DNA from: Cyanobacteriota bacterium
Lineage (GTDB): Bacteria > Cyanobacteriota > Cyanobacteriia > PCC-6307 > Cyanobiaceae
DNA length: 41,389 nucleotides
Assembly: GCA_026389285.1 (NCBI GenBank)
Contig: JAPLID010000161.1
Coordinates: forward strand, 1-41,389
Reading direction: 5' to 3'
Below, piece by piece: positions 1 through 7,677 of this stretch (its first letter is position 1; every line of letters begins with the position of its first letter). A program made the translations under genes and the position numbers. The notes beneath the pieces were generated by a model. The model searched no databases, was not told the origin of the DNA, and was given only the letters and a program-made list of their open reading frames with translations.

Positions 1-178
1 CCACCAGCTCGTTGTCGATGCCGATCTCGCCGAACTCGTTGACCAGGACCGCCGTTTTGAGCCCTTCCTGATTGGAAAGGATGTGATTGAGCAGGGTGGT
101 TTTGCCGGCCCCGAGGAAGCCCGTCAGGATCGTCACCGGCAGCGCCGTGGCGGCCGGATCGATCACGGCCGCAGGCAT
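1..178 (-). CDS. COG0523/CobW-family GTPase, N-terminal part (runs off the window)
   Basis: Only the first 59 codons are inside the window; the gene continues beyond base 1. The start is the ATG at 178, giving a protein that begins [20 protein letters not shown]. It enters a P-loop GTPase fold at once: the Walker A motif GFLGAGKTT lies at residues 20-28, and [13 protein letters not shown] (residues 47-59) is the conserved switch I region of the G3E family. Members of COG0523 are metal chaperones or insertases; some subgroups serve zinc economy and others cobalt or nitrile hydratase. The CxCC metal-binding motif that would help place it lies outside the window. It sits downstream of a Zur regulator on the same strand after a 275-base gap. 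That gap shows no convincing gene and no clear Zur box. A zinc role is inferred from context only. Confidence 0.9.
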   Translation of the reverse strand, partial: MPAAVIDPAATALPVTILTGFLGAGKTTLLNHILSNQEGLKTAVLVNEFGEIGIDNELV

Positions 179-453
179 CGGGGCGGAAAGGCTGCTGGAT
201 CCGGAGGTTGCGGGGGGCATGGGTGTGGGGGCGCTGGCGAGAGGGCGGGCGATGGAGCGGGGATGTCGTGGCCATCGCCCTGGTGCGGTCGAGTGCGCTG
301 CGGTCGAAAGCGCAACGCGGTGACCGATCTGGCCCGGGTAAGTCGCTGCACCGACCATAGGCAGGCCTGCGGCGACTGCCGTTCCCAGGGCTCTGGCTCA
401 TCGGTGGCCACGCGTGCTGCCCGGCCCCGGGGCTCGTTCAGCCTGCCCGGCGC

Positions 454-2247
454 TCAGCCCCCCAGTCTGGTAATCACGCGGTTGTGGTCGGCCAGAGGAA
501 TGGACTGCTCCTGCAGACGCTGGGTCAGCCGCGCCAGCAGGGCGCGTTCGGCGGCCCATTGCTGGCCGGCCTGGCAGATCAGCAACAGGCTGACAGTGAT
601 GCCTTCCGGGGTCACAGCCGAAATGCCGCGCAGTTGGGGCGCTTCCAGCAGCACGCTCTCCCAGGCGGGATCGGCGCCGAAGCGGGCCGCCTCCGCCGCC
701 AGCAGGGCAAGCACCTCGGGCAGCTGGCACACGGTGTGGGAGAGCACCAGCTGCAGCTCCACGCCGGAGCGCAGCTTGGTGTGGTTGACCACCCGGCTGC
801 AATCGCTGTTCTGGATCACCACCACCCGCTGATCCAGGCAGCGCAGCTCGGTGCTGAGCACGCCCACATCGACCACATCTCCGCTGAAGCCCTGAAGCTC
901 GACGTTGTCGCCGATGGCGTAGCGATCGTCGAACAGCAGCACCAGGCCGGAGACGAAATCCCGCAGCAGCCCTTGGAACACGATCGCCAGGGCGCCGAGC
1001 AGGGCGCCGCTGGCCAGCAGGGCGCTGCCGGAGAGTTCCGCCACACCAGGTATTTCGCTGACGATCCATAGCCCCACGGCGCCGAGCGCCAGCAGGTCGA
1101 TCAAGCGCCGGAACACCAGCCGCAGGCTGAGAAAGCGCTGATCCCGGCGGGCGCGTCGCGCCGGCGCCACATCGACGTTGCTAGCCCACTGCCGCAACAG
1201 CAGCGATGCCAGGGCCTTGAGGGCGATGCTCAGGAACCAGCCGAGCAGCAGCTTGGCGGCGATGCCCCAGGGCTGGAGCAGCAGATCCAGGGCCCGGGGC
1301 ACTTGGCCGGGAATCGTGAACAGGGCCACCCCGGCCATGGCGAACAGCAGGGTCAGCACGGCCGCCATCAGCGAGCGGCAGAAGGCCTGCAGGCTGTGCA
1401 GCCCCAGGTTCTGACGGCGCCTGCGCCGGCTCACGGGCCAGCGCTGCTCCAGCCGCAGCAGGCCCCGGCGGCATCGGTGCCAGAGCAGCAGCGCCAGGGC
1501 AATGGCCAGGCCAAGCCCCAGCTCCAGCTGGATCGCCAGGTTGAAGCGCCGCTGCAGGTTTTCCGGGCGCATCAGCTGGCGGGCAAAGCGCAGCCGCCGC
1601 TCCAGCAGATTGCGCCAGCGCTCCGCCAGCTGGTCCTGGCCCATGCCGTTGAGGCGCAGGTCTTCGTCGGTGATCGTCAGCAGGGGCAGCGGCTGGGAGC
1701 GTCCAGGAACCCTGGCCACCAGCCGATCCGGTCCGCCGTCGTCTCGCACCACCTCGACCTTCAGGGCGGCCGGATCCCCCAGCAGCCCCAGGTTGTCGCT
1801 GTCGCAGGCCCGTTCGCGGCCGTGCAGGAAGCCCTGCTCCAGGAGGGTTTCAGCAAGGGTTTCGCCGCCGCTGCAGATGTGCTGCCGCCGGTAGAGCAGG
1901 GTCAGGTTGCCTTCGATCACCTGGGCGCGGGTGATGGCATCGGGCCCCTGGCGGTCGCCCGCCACCGTGGGCGAGGCCACCGTCAGCACGGGCACCCCCA
2001 GAATCCGCACCTTGCCCAGCTGGAAGCTGCCGGCGCCGGCAGCGTTGCTGTCGCCGGTGTGGGGGATGCCTGCCGCGGTGCCGGCAGTGGCAGGCGCTGG
2101 GGAAAATGGGTTGCCTCTGTTGCCTTCGGCTCGGGCGGCCTCCAGGGCTGGAGCCGCGAGCAGAACCACCAGCACCAGGGTCAACAGGCCCGTCAGCCAG
2201 CGCAGAAAGGCCCGCCGCTGCCGATTATCGGGTCGCTGCAGGCTCAT
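454..2247 (-). CDS. MscS-family mechanosensitive ion channel
   Basis: This 597-residue protein starts MSLQRPDNRQRR, then has a signal-like hydrophobic segment near residues 15-35. A periplasmic region of about 180 residues follows, then several membrane helices. The C-terminal third is the MscS core: a glycine- and alanine-rich pore helix (SGSALLASGALLGALAIVFQ), then RDFVSGLVLLFDDRYAIGD and the beta domain with DVGVLSTELR and VVIQNS. The family releases solutes under membrane tension; long members with an extra periplasmic domain often have unknown gating signals. The start is the ATG at 2247, which overlaps the stop of the zur gene (ATGA), so the two are probably translationally coupled. Longer in-frame starts upstream would read through zur and are rejected. 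Why a channel is coupled to a metal regulator is not evident from the sequence. Confidence 0.88.
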   Translation of the reverse strand: MSLQRPDNRQRRAFLRWLTGLLTLVLVVLLAAPALEAARAEGNRGNPFSPAPATAGTAAGIPHTGDSNAAGAGSFQLGKVRILGVPVLTVASPTVAGDRQGPDAITRAQVIEGNLTLLYRRQHICSGGETLAETLLEQGFLHGRERACDSDNLGLLGDPAALKVEVVRDDGGPDRLVARVPGRSQPLPLLTITDEDLRLNGMGQDQLAERWRNLLERRLRFARQLMRPENLQRRFNLAIQLELGLGLAIALALLLWHRCRRGLLRLEQRWPVSRRRRRQNLGLHSLQAFCRSLMAAVLTLLFAMAGVALFTIPGQVPRALDLLLQPWGIAAKLLLGWFLSIALKALASLLLRQWASNVDVAPARRARRDQRFLSLRLVFRRLIDLLALGAVGLWIVSEIPGVAELSGSALLASGALLGALAIVFQGLLRDFVSGLVLLFDDRYAIGDNVELQGFSGDVVDVGVLSTELRCLDQRVVVIQNSDCSRVVNHTKLRSGVELQLVLSHTVCQLPEVLALLAAEAARFGADPAWESVLLEAPQLRGISAVTPEGITVSLLLICQAGQQWAAERALLARLTQRLQEQSIPLADHNRVITRLGG

Positions 2248-2660
2248 GGCTCCGAAGCGCTCGCCTGACGGACGCGGCAGTCGGTGCAGAGGCCGAAGAA
2301 CTCCAGGGTGTGGAACAGGGGCAGGAAGCCCGCCAGGTCGGCGTCGTGGAGGTGCACGTCGTGCACTGGGCAATGGGAGAGCCGCACGGTGCTGCCGCAG
2401 TCGACGCAGGTGAGGTGATGCTCGTCCCGTTCGGTGGGGGCGAACAGGGCCTCCCCGCTGGGCAGATGGCGGCAGCGCACCAGCCCCTTCTGCTGCAGCT
2501 GGCGCAGATGGCGATAGACCGTCGCCAGGCCCATGGCGCCGGCGCCACCGCGCAGGCGCGCGTGCAGCTCCTGGCCCGAGAGCTCCTGCTCGGCATGACA
2601 CAGCTCCGCCAGCAGCAGCTCCTGGCGGGGGGTCAGGGAGGGTTCGGCGTTCGGAGGCAT
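2244..2660 (-). CDS. zur: Fur-family metalloregulator, probably Zur
   Basis: The protein has 138 residues, the usual Fur-family length. The N-terminal winged helix contains the typical ATVYRHLRQLQQKGLV recognition segment (near residues 45-60). A metal-binding dimerisation part follows with EHHLTCVDCGS (a His pair and a CxxC) and a second CxxC near the C-terminus (GLCTDC), as expected for the structural zinc site. Fur, PerR and Zur cannot be separated with certainty by eye. Zur is favoured because the gene sits in a metal-permease and COG0523 neighbourhood, and because a Fur/Zur-type dyad overlaps the promoter region of the nearby znuA. It lies 22 bases after the Ig-like/propeller gene, and its stop overlaps the start of the MscS gene. 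It may regulate znuACB and possibly its own operon. Confidence 0.85.
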   Translation of the reverse strand: MPPNAEPSLTPRQELLLAELCHAEQELSGQELHARLRGGAGAMGLATVYRHLRQLQQKGLVRCRHLPSGEALFAPTERDEHHLTCVDCGSTVRLSHCPVHDVHLHDADLAGFLPLFHTLEFFGLCTDCRVRQASASEP

Positions 2661-2682
2661 GGCGGCGTTTCGTCGTCCGGTT

Positions 2683-4059
2683 CTACCCCGCCGGCAGCCA
2701 GACCACCTGCTGCACCTGCCGCGGCAGTGGCTTCAGCTCCAGGCTGTGGGCATCGATCAACACCGGCTGGGCTGGCGGCGGCGGGCGATCGATCGGGCCG
2801 AGGCGGCGCAGGGCCGCCAGCAGCCGATCGCCGCTGGGATCGAAGCTCAGCCCGGTTCCGGGCTCCAGTTCCCAGCCGCTGAGCCGCTGGCGGCGCAGCA
2901 CAGCACCGCGCCGGTCCAGGGCCAGCAGGGTCAGTTCCGGTTGGCCGGTGCCGTCGATCAGCAAGGCCCAGATCCGCTCGCCACCGCCGGCGCAGGCGCT
3001 GGCCACGAGGGCTTCAGTGCCGATCCAGAGTTGGCGCGGGGCCTGTCCGGGTTCCACCAGCTCCAGGGAGCGCCGGTAGTCGGGCCAGTGGCGCACCAGC
3101 AGGGCCCGGCCGGAGCGGGGGCAGAAGGCGCTGAGATCGCGGTTGCCAGGCAGGGTCTGCAGGCGCGGCGGCCGGGGCGGCAAGGCCTGCAGGCTCAGTC
3201 CCTCGGGCCCGGGAACCACCACCGCATCCCCTTCCGGTAGCAGGCGCATCGGGCCGCTGGCGGCGATCGGCAGGGCCTGACTCCCCCCCTGGGATCGCCA
3301 CAGCCGGGCGCGGCTGCCGTTCCCCTCGCCAGCGCCGCCTGCACCGGTGATGCCAGCGCCGCTCTGAACCAGCAGATCGCCGCGGCGGTTGCTGCTGAGA
3401 TGGGCGAACATCAGCGCTGCCGGATCGAGGGTCTGGGGCGCCTCGGCCCGCACTGGCCCGAGGCGGCCAGGGCTGGCGACCAGGTTGTGCTGGTGCAGGG
3501 GGATCCGGAACAGGCGATAGGCCCCAAGTTCGTCCTGGCTGGCCAGCGCCACCCCGGAGCCGTCCCCGAGGGGTTCCAGCACGGGAATGCGCGGCCACAC
3601 CGGCGACAGCGGCCGCCACGAGCCGTCGTGTTCGCGCAGCTGCAGCTGCTCGCCGCCGGCGACGGGCACCACCGCCAGCACCCTTGGCCGGGGATCCCAG
3701 TGCCAGTTCCGGCTCTGCAGAGCCAGACCGCGGCGGTCGCGGCCGGCCAGGTGCAGCTGCAGGGGCTCGGTGAGGCGCCGGCCCGCCTTCAGGCTCAGCA
3801 CCATGGCGTCGCCCGCTCCCAGCCAGTGATGGCCGGGATCCGGTTGCAGAGCACTGGCGCTGCCGATGCTGGCGCCCTCCATCGGCCGGCTGAAGCGGGC
3901 GCGCAGGGCCGCCGGCCCGGAACTGGCGGCGGCCATGGCCAGCCGTATCAGGCGGGGCGGCTGCCGCAACAAGGCCTGTTGCTGGATCATCACCAGCAGA
4001 GCCGGCAGAGCGAGAGCCAGGGCCAGGGGCCATTGGGGCCGGCGGCGCGGGGCTCTCAC
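2683..4059 (-). CDS. Exported protein with SbsA-like Ig domain and predicted beta-propeller
   Basis: This 458-residue protein is not assigned to a named family. An uncleaved anchor or signal segment lies at residues 10-30 (PLALALALPALLVMI). Residues about 50-115 look like a bacterial Ig-like (SbsA/Big_5) domain: ARFSRPMEGASIGSASALQP, a later W and L rich strand, then LAGRDRRGLAL. The rest is a series of short beta-rich repeats of the form xGxxLLV plus basic or aromatic strands, such as DPSGDRLLAALRRLG near the C-terminus, which suggests a TolB/YncE-type propeller. The GTG start at 4059 overlaps the TIGR03943 stop (GTGA), so it should be made together with the permease pair. An extracytoplasmic metal-handling or sensing role is inference only. 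No Cys or His cluster marking a metal site is obvious. Confidence 0.75.
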   Translation of the reverse strand: MRAPRRRPQWPLALALALPALLVMIQQQALLRQPPRLIRLAMAAASSGPAALRARFSRPMEGASIGSASALQPDPGHHWLGAGDAMVLSLKAGRRLTEPLQLHLAGRDRRGLALQSRNWHWDPRPRVLAVVPVAGGEQLQLREHDGSWRPLSPVWPRIPVLEPLGDGSGVALASQDELGAYRLFRIPLHQHNLVASPGRLGPVRAEAPQTLDPAALMFAHLSSNRRGDLLVQSGAGITGAGGAGEGNGSRARLWRSQGGSQALPIAASGPMRLLPEGDAVVVPGPEGLSLQALPPRPPRLQTLPGNRDLSAFCPRSGRALLVRHWPDYRRSLELVEPGQAPRQLWIGTEALVASACAGGGERIWALLIDGTGQPELTLLALDRRGAVLRRQRLSGWELEPGTGLSFDPSGDRLLAALRRLGPIDRPPPPAQPVLIDAHSLELKPLPRQVQQVVWLPAG

Positions 4060-4793
4060 GGTTCCAGGGGCCGGGCCGGCCGGGGAATCAAGGTGACCTG
4101 GCTGGGAAGAATCACCAGCTGCCTGCCTTCAGCACCGTCCTCCACGCCGATCCGACCCTCCAGCCGCAGCCACTGGTCCGGGGCCGGCGGCGTTCCGGGC
4201 CAGCGCACCGGCAGCCCCACCGGCGCGGCGTCGGCCAGGCAGCAGCGCACCAGCAGCCGGGCGATCTGGGGCGGTCCGCCGGCCATCGGCAGCACGAACC
4301 CGCTGATCCGTACCGGATCCCCCGCGAACAGGTCCGGATCGGGCTGGCTGCGCAGCAGCCGCACCCAGTCGGTGAGGCTGCGCTGGGCCGGGGGCAGCAC
4401 GAAGTTCATCTCCTCCGCGGCGGTGTCGTCGCGGGGGCGCTGGCCGGCCAGATCGGCGAAGGAGGGGGCCGGTGGCAGGGCCACCACCGCCATGGTGAGG
4501 GCGGCGGTGACCAGCAGCAGCAGCCCCTGGCGGCGGCTGGCCCGTTCGCTGGCGGCGGCGGCATTAACCAGGCCCAGCCGCAGCTGCACCAGGGCCAGCG
4601 CCAGCAGTAGCAGGCCCGCCAGGGCGACCAGGGGATGGAAGCTGGCTCGCAGCAGCAGATCGAGTCGGCCGTCAGCGCTGCTGCGCAGCAGCACCACGGC
4701 CCAGAGAACCAGGAGCACGCCTCGTCGTATGGCGGCCCGCTGCCAGATGGGGGGGCTGATGCGCCTCGGCCTGATGGGCGCCTCGGCGCTCAC
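4056..4793 (-). CDS. TIGR03943-family putative permease subunit
   Basis: The 245-residue protein has an N-terminal membrane part with three hydrophobic helices (RRGVLLVLWAVVLLRSS, HPLVALAGLLLLALALVQL and LLLVTAALTMAVVALPP). A soluble extracytoplasmic domain follows, containing RISGFVLPM, LLVRCCLADAAPVG and WLRLEGRIGV. This architecture and the RCC(L/V)ADA motif match the TIGR03943 family, which is nearly always encoded next to a COG0701 permease, as here. The start is GTG at 4793, overlapping the permease stop by four bases (GTGA). Longer open frame upstream would overlap the permease and is discarded. The pair is thought to move or handle a metal ion, but the substrate is not established. 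Linkage to a Zur-like regulator suggests zinc. Confidence 0.85.
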   Translation of the reverse strand: MSAEAPIRPRRISPPIWQRAAIRRGVLLVLWAVVLLRSSADGRLDLLLRASFHPLVALAGLLLLALALVQLRLGLVNAAAASERASRRQGLLLLVTAALTMAVVALPPAPSFADLAGQRPRDDTAAEEMNFVLPPAQRSLTDWVRLLRSQPDPDLFAGDPVRISGFVLPMAGGPPQIARLLVRCCLADAAPVGLPVRWPGTPPAPDQWLRLEGRIGVEDGAEGRQLVILPSQVTLIPRPARPLEP

Positions 4794-5761
4794 AGGCGCC
4801 ACAGATTGATCCACTGGCCGATCAGCAGCACCAGCAGCCCGGCGCCGGCGACGGTCAGCAGCAGCCCCCGCGGCCGCAACAGCAGCCCCAGCAGTCCGAC
4901 GAGCTTGAGGTCGATCACCGGCCCCAGCAGCAGAAAGGCCAGCAGGGCGCCGGGCGTGACCTGGGCGGCGAAACTCAGGGCCAGAAAGGCATCGACGCTC
5001 GAACAGACCGATACCACCAGCGCCAGCAGCATCAGCGCCAGGATCGAGAGGGTCGGGGCACTTCCCACCGCCAGCAGCCAGGAGCGCGGCAGGAAGGTCT
5101 GCACCAGGGCGGCCAGCAGACAGCCCAGGGCCAGCAGCAGGGCCAGATTCAGGAATTCGTTGCCGCCGTGCCGGCACAGCTCCGCCAGGGCGGGGCGCGC
5201 TGGCCCCGCCGGCGCCGACAGCCTCCCGGCCAGGCCGCCCCCACCGAGGACGCCGCTGCGGCGCTCCAGCAGGCTCACCTCACTCAGGGGCAAGGCCAGC
5301 CGCCGTTCGGCCAGCAGGTCTCCCTGTAGCAGCTCCGCTTCCGGCACCAGCCGCAGCAGCAGGGCCAGCCCCACCGCCACCAGCACGGCGCCCAGGGGGC
5401 GGGCCAGCAGCAGCCAGGGCTGGTTGGGAAAGGCGGCCCAGGTGCTGGCCAGCACGATCGGATTGAGCACGGGCGCCGCGAACAGAAACCCCAGGGCCGT
5501 GCCCAGCGGGGCACCCCCCACCAGCAACTGGCGGGCGACGGGGACATTGCCGCATTCGCAGGCCGGCAGGGCAAAGCCCAGGGCCGCGCCGCTGAGCGGC
5601 CCCAGCACCGGATGGGAGGGCAGCCGTTGCAACCACTGGCCCCCGGGGGCAAACCAGCGGGCCGCAGCTGAGATCAGCACGCCGATCAACAGGAAGGGCA
5701 GGGCTTCGATCAGCAGCCCCTGGAACAGGGCCCAGGCAGTAGCAAGACGGGCGGAGGGCAT
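4790..5761 (-). CDS. COG0701/DUF318-type permease (SO_0444/YraQ-like)
   Basis: This 323-residue integral membrane protein has about eight to ten hydrophobic segments. Family landmarks are clear: LSGAALGFALPACECGNVPV with the CxC pair, LGFLFAAPVLNPIV, and SVCSSVDAFLALSF in the second half. The two halves each carry a Pro/Asn-containing helix, consistent with an internally duplicated permease. The family is annotated as metal or metalloid efflux or transport, often with a TIGR03943 partner, encoded immediately downstream here with a four-base overlap. The ATG at 5761 lies 10 bases after the QueD-like stop, so this gene is likely part of the same transcript. Direction of transport and metal are unknown; zinc is a context-based guess. 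Confidence 0.87.
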   Translation of the reverse strand: MPSARLATAWALFQGLLIEALPFLLIGVLISAAARWFAPGGQWLQRLPSHPVLGPLSGAALGFALPACECGNVPVARQLLVGGAPLGTALGFLFAAPVLNPIVLASTWAAFPNQPWLLLARPLGAVLVAVGLALLLRLVPEAELLQGDLLAERRLALPLSEVSLLERRSGVLGGGGLAGRLSAPAGPARPALAELCRHGGNEFLNLALLLALGCLLAALVQTFLPRSWLLAVGSAPTLSILALMLLALVVSVCSSVDAFLALSFAAQVTPGALLAFLLLGPVIDLKLVGLLGLLLRPRGLLLTVAGAGLLVLLIGQWINLWRL

Positions 5762-5771
5762 CGCGGCGGCC

Positions 5772-6407
5772 TCAGGGAGCCTCCCAGATGCCTAGGCCAT
5801 CGGCTTGCTGGGCAGGGGCGTCTCCGTCGGACTCGAGGGGCTCGTCGTAGGAGGTTTCCCGAAAGGCGAGTTCGGGCCAGGGGTCATCGAGGTCGTCGTC
5901 GATGGTCGCGGGCGAGGCCGCATGGAACCAGGCGGGGATGGCCGTGAAGCAGGCGGCGTTGGTTTCGTTTTCGCGGGCTTCGACGCGGAAACAGCAGCTG
6001 CGTCCGCCCTCACGCTCCTGCAGCAGGTCGTTGGCCCAGCCCCAGACCAGTTCAGCGCTGGCCTCCATGCCCACATTGGTCATCACCCGCAGGTTGAGGG
6101 CGCCCTGATCATGCAGGCTCTGCCAGGTGGCGAGCAGCGGATCGTCGGCGTTGGCCAGAAAGGTGTGGTCGAACTGATTCGCCAGGCGCTGCTGTAGTTG
6201 CCGCAGGCTGGAGAAGTCGACGACAAAACCGTGCTGATCGAGGCTTCGGGCCTGGAACCAGAAGCGGAAACTGCGGCTGTAGCCATGCACGAAGCGGCAA
6301 TGACCCGGATGGCGCCACTGGCGATGGGTGCAGGGGAAACCGCTGAAGGTCTTGCTGCAGGTGTAGGCCGCTGGTGTGGGCATGGCGGGTGGCACTGGGG
6401 CCATCAT
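5772..6407 (-). CDS. queD: 6-pyruvoyl/6-carboxy-tetrahydropterin synthase family protein (QueD-like)
   Basis: The protein has 211 residues from the ATG at 6407; in-frame ATGs at 6404 and 6383 are equally possible. The N-terminus shows FPCTHRQWRHPGHCRFVHGY, the active-site and metal region of the tunnelling-fold pterin family. NGFVVDFSSL follows as GFVVDFSSLRQL, then FDHTFLANADDPL. In classical QueD/PTPS the zinc ligands come from F-x-A-x-H and H-G-H; here the second motif is H-G-Y, a variant I believe marks a bacterial subgroup. The C-terminal 40 residues are acidic and probably disordered. The product would act in queuosine, folate or pterin-glycoside synthesis; which one cannot be told. It heads the minus-strand run leading into the metal permease pair, only 10 bases away, and is divergent from hisIE. 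Confidence 0.82.
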   Translation of the reverse strand: MMAPVPPAMPTPAAYTCSKTFSGFPCTHRQWRHPGHCRFVHGYSRSFRFWFQARSLDQHGFVVDFSSLRQLQQRLANQFDHTFLANADDPLLATWQSLHDQGALNLRVMTNVGMEASAELVWGWANDLLQEREGGRSCCFRVEARENETNAACFTAIPAWFHAASPATIDDDLDDPWPELAFRETSYDEPLESDGDAPAQQADGLGIWEAP

Positions 6408-6499
6408 CCCAGCCGGAAGACGGAGCTGACCGGTGCAGCCTGGGAGCAGGGGCTTGCCGCAGGCTCCTCGGTAGCGTGCAGCCAGTGCCCCGCATTGCC

Positions 6500-7213
6500 G
6501 TGAGTGACAGCCCGAGCGGTCCTGAATGGATGGATGGACTGCGCTGGAACGAGGCCGGGCTGATCCCGGCCGTGGCTCAGGACTGGCTTGATGGGGCGGT
6601 GCTGATGGTGGCCTGGATGAACCGCCAGGCCCTCGAGAGCAGTCTCCGCACCGGTGAGGTGCACTACTGGAGCCGCTCCCGCCAGGAGCTGTGGCACAAG
6701 GGGGCCACCAGCGGCCATCTCCAGAAGCTGCGCGGCCTCCGCTACGACTGCGATGCCGATGTGCTGCTGCTGACGATCGAGCAGCAGGGGGATGTGGCCT
6801 GCCACACCGGCGCCCGCAGCTGCTTCTTCGCTGAGGGGGCTGGCGAAGCCGATGGCATGCAAGGCGTTGAGCTGACTGGCGTTGAGCTGGCTGGCGGCCC
6901 CGCAGGCCTGCCGCCCCCGGCCGATGTCTGCACCGAGCTGGCGCGGGTGATCGAGGGGCGTCGGGACCGGCCGGAGCCAGGCAGCTACACCAACCGGCTG
7001 CTGGAGGGCGGCGACAACCGCATCCTCAAGAAGATCGGCGAGGAGTCGGCCGAGTTCGTGATGGCCTGCAAGGACGACGACGCCGCCGCGATTGCCGGTG
7101 AGGCCGCCGATCTGCTGTTCCACATGCAGGTGGCCCTGGCCCATCACGGTGTGCCCTGGCGCCAGGTTCAAGACGTGCTGGCCCAGCGCCGGGGCGCCCC
7201 GCGACGAGCCTGA
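6500..7213 (+). CDS. hisIE: HisIE: phosphoribosyl-AMP cyclohydrolase / phosphoribosyl-ATP pyrophosphatase
   Basis: This bifunctional enzyme catalyses two early steps of histidine synthesis. The N-terminal HisI domain shows LMVAWMNRQALE, HYWSRSRQELWHKGATSGH and the zinc/magnesium motif YDCDADVLLL, with the Cys of VACHTGARSCFF. The C-terminal HisE domain shows RPEPGSYTNRLLEGG and KIGEESAEFVMACKDDD followed by EAADLLFHMQ, the acidic residues of the all-alpha NTP pyrophosphatase fold. I use the GTG at 6500 (237 residues) because homologues normally have a short lead before the DGLRW segment; the ATG at 6530 is the alternative. The linker holds a 15-bp near-duplication (6863-6892) encoding GVELTGVELA. 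The stop codon lies inside a 13-bp tandem repeat. Confidence 0.95.
   Translation: MSDSPSGPEWMDGLRWNEAGLIPAVAQDWLDGAVLMVAWMNRQALESSLRTGEVHYWSRSRQELWHKGATSGHLQKLRGLRYDCDADVLLLTIEQQGDVACHTGARSCFFAEGAGEADGMQGVELTGVELAGGPAGLPPPADVCTELARVIEGRRDRPEPGSYTNRLLEGGDNRILKKIGEESAEFVMACKDDDAAAIAGEAADLLFHMQVALAHHGVPWRQVQDVLAQRRGAPRRA
6863..6892 (+). repeat. 15-bp tandem near-duplication in the HisIE linker
   Basis: Two adjacent 15-base units, 6863-6877 and 6878-6892, share GGCGTTGAGCTG and differ only in the last codon (ACT versus GCT). They encode GVELT and GVELA between the two enzyme domains, where a length change should be tolerated. Confidence 0.8.
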
Positions 7214-7244
7214 GAGGCGAGCCTGAGAGGCGGACCTGAGAGGC
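7206..7244 (+). repeat. 13-bp tandem repeat, three copies, over the hisIE stop
   Basis: Three consecutive 13-base units occupy 7206-7218, 7219-7231 and 7232-7244. The first two are identical (GAGCCTGAGAGGC) and the third differs at its 5' end (GGACCTGAGAGGC). The hisIE stop codon (7211-7213) is in the first copy, and the next start codon (7247) follows the last one directly. Each copy carries GAGAGG, which could act as a ribosome binding site for the next gene. Confidence 0.85.
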
Positions 7245-7246
7245 GG

Positions 7247-7648
7247 ATGCCGCCTCCGGGCAGCAGCATGGGGGCGCCTGCAGAAGTGCCGATGAGCGTT
7301 CCGATCCGACGAGCCGTGGGTCTGCGTCTTGAGGACGATCAACGCCGTCGCTGGCTCTGGGCCCTGGGCTCTGCCATTCCCGTGCTGGGCCTGCCGGTGC
7401 TGGCGGTCCACGCCTGGAGCCGCCGCACCCTGATTCCGCCGGTCTTCGGGCTCACCTTCCTGGGGATGCTGGCCTTCATCCCGGCCACCTTCGTGGTGTT
7501 TCAGCCGGGGATGGCCCGATCCCTCAGCAATCGGGGTGCCCAGCCCCTGGTGGTGTTGCTGGTGATTGGTGGCTTTGGCTGGGGCCACAAGCTCGGCCAG
7601 GACAAGGCGGCCGCGGATGGGCGCCGCTGGCTGGCCCTGGATCGCTGA
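7247..7648 (+). CDS. Small membrane protein of unknown function
   Basis: The 133-residue product is not recognised. It has three hydrophobic segments: WALGSAIPVLGLPVLAVHAW, PPVFGLTFLGMLAFIPATFV and QPLVVLLVIGGFGWGHKLG. Charged ends (LEDDQRRRW; QDKAAADGRRW) would lie on the same or opposite faces. The ATG at 7247 follows a GAGAGG motif at very short spacing; the ATG at 7292 (118 residues, beginning MSVPIRRAVG) is an alternative. It is on the same strand as hisIE, 33 bases downstream, and may be co-transcribed with it. Small membrane proteins of this sort are common in picocyanobacteria, and no function can be inferred. Confidence 0.65.
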   Translation: MPPPGSSMGAPAEVPMSVPIRRAVGLRLEDDQRRRWLWALGSAIPVLGLPVLAVHAWSRRTLIPPVFGLTFLGMLAFIPATFVVFQPGMARSLSNRGAQPLVVLLVIGGFGWGHKLGQDKAAADGRRWLALDR

Positions 7649-7677
7649 AGCCGCTCTGAGCCGAGGCTCACGGATGT

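Noticed and set aside
1303..2268. Long open frame on the plus strand (321 codons)
   Set aside because: It lies antisense to the MscS gene, is Gln/Ala/His-rich, and has no domain pattern; it is a by-product of G+C-rich codon use.
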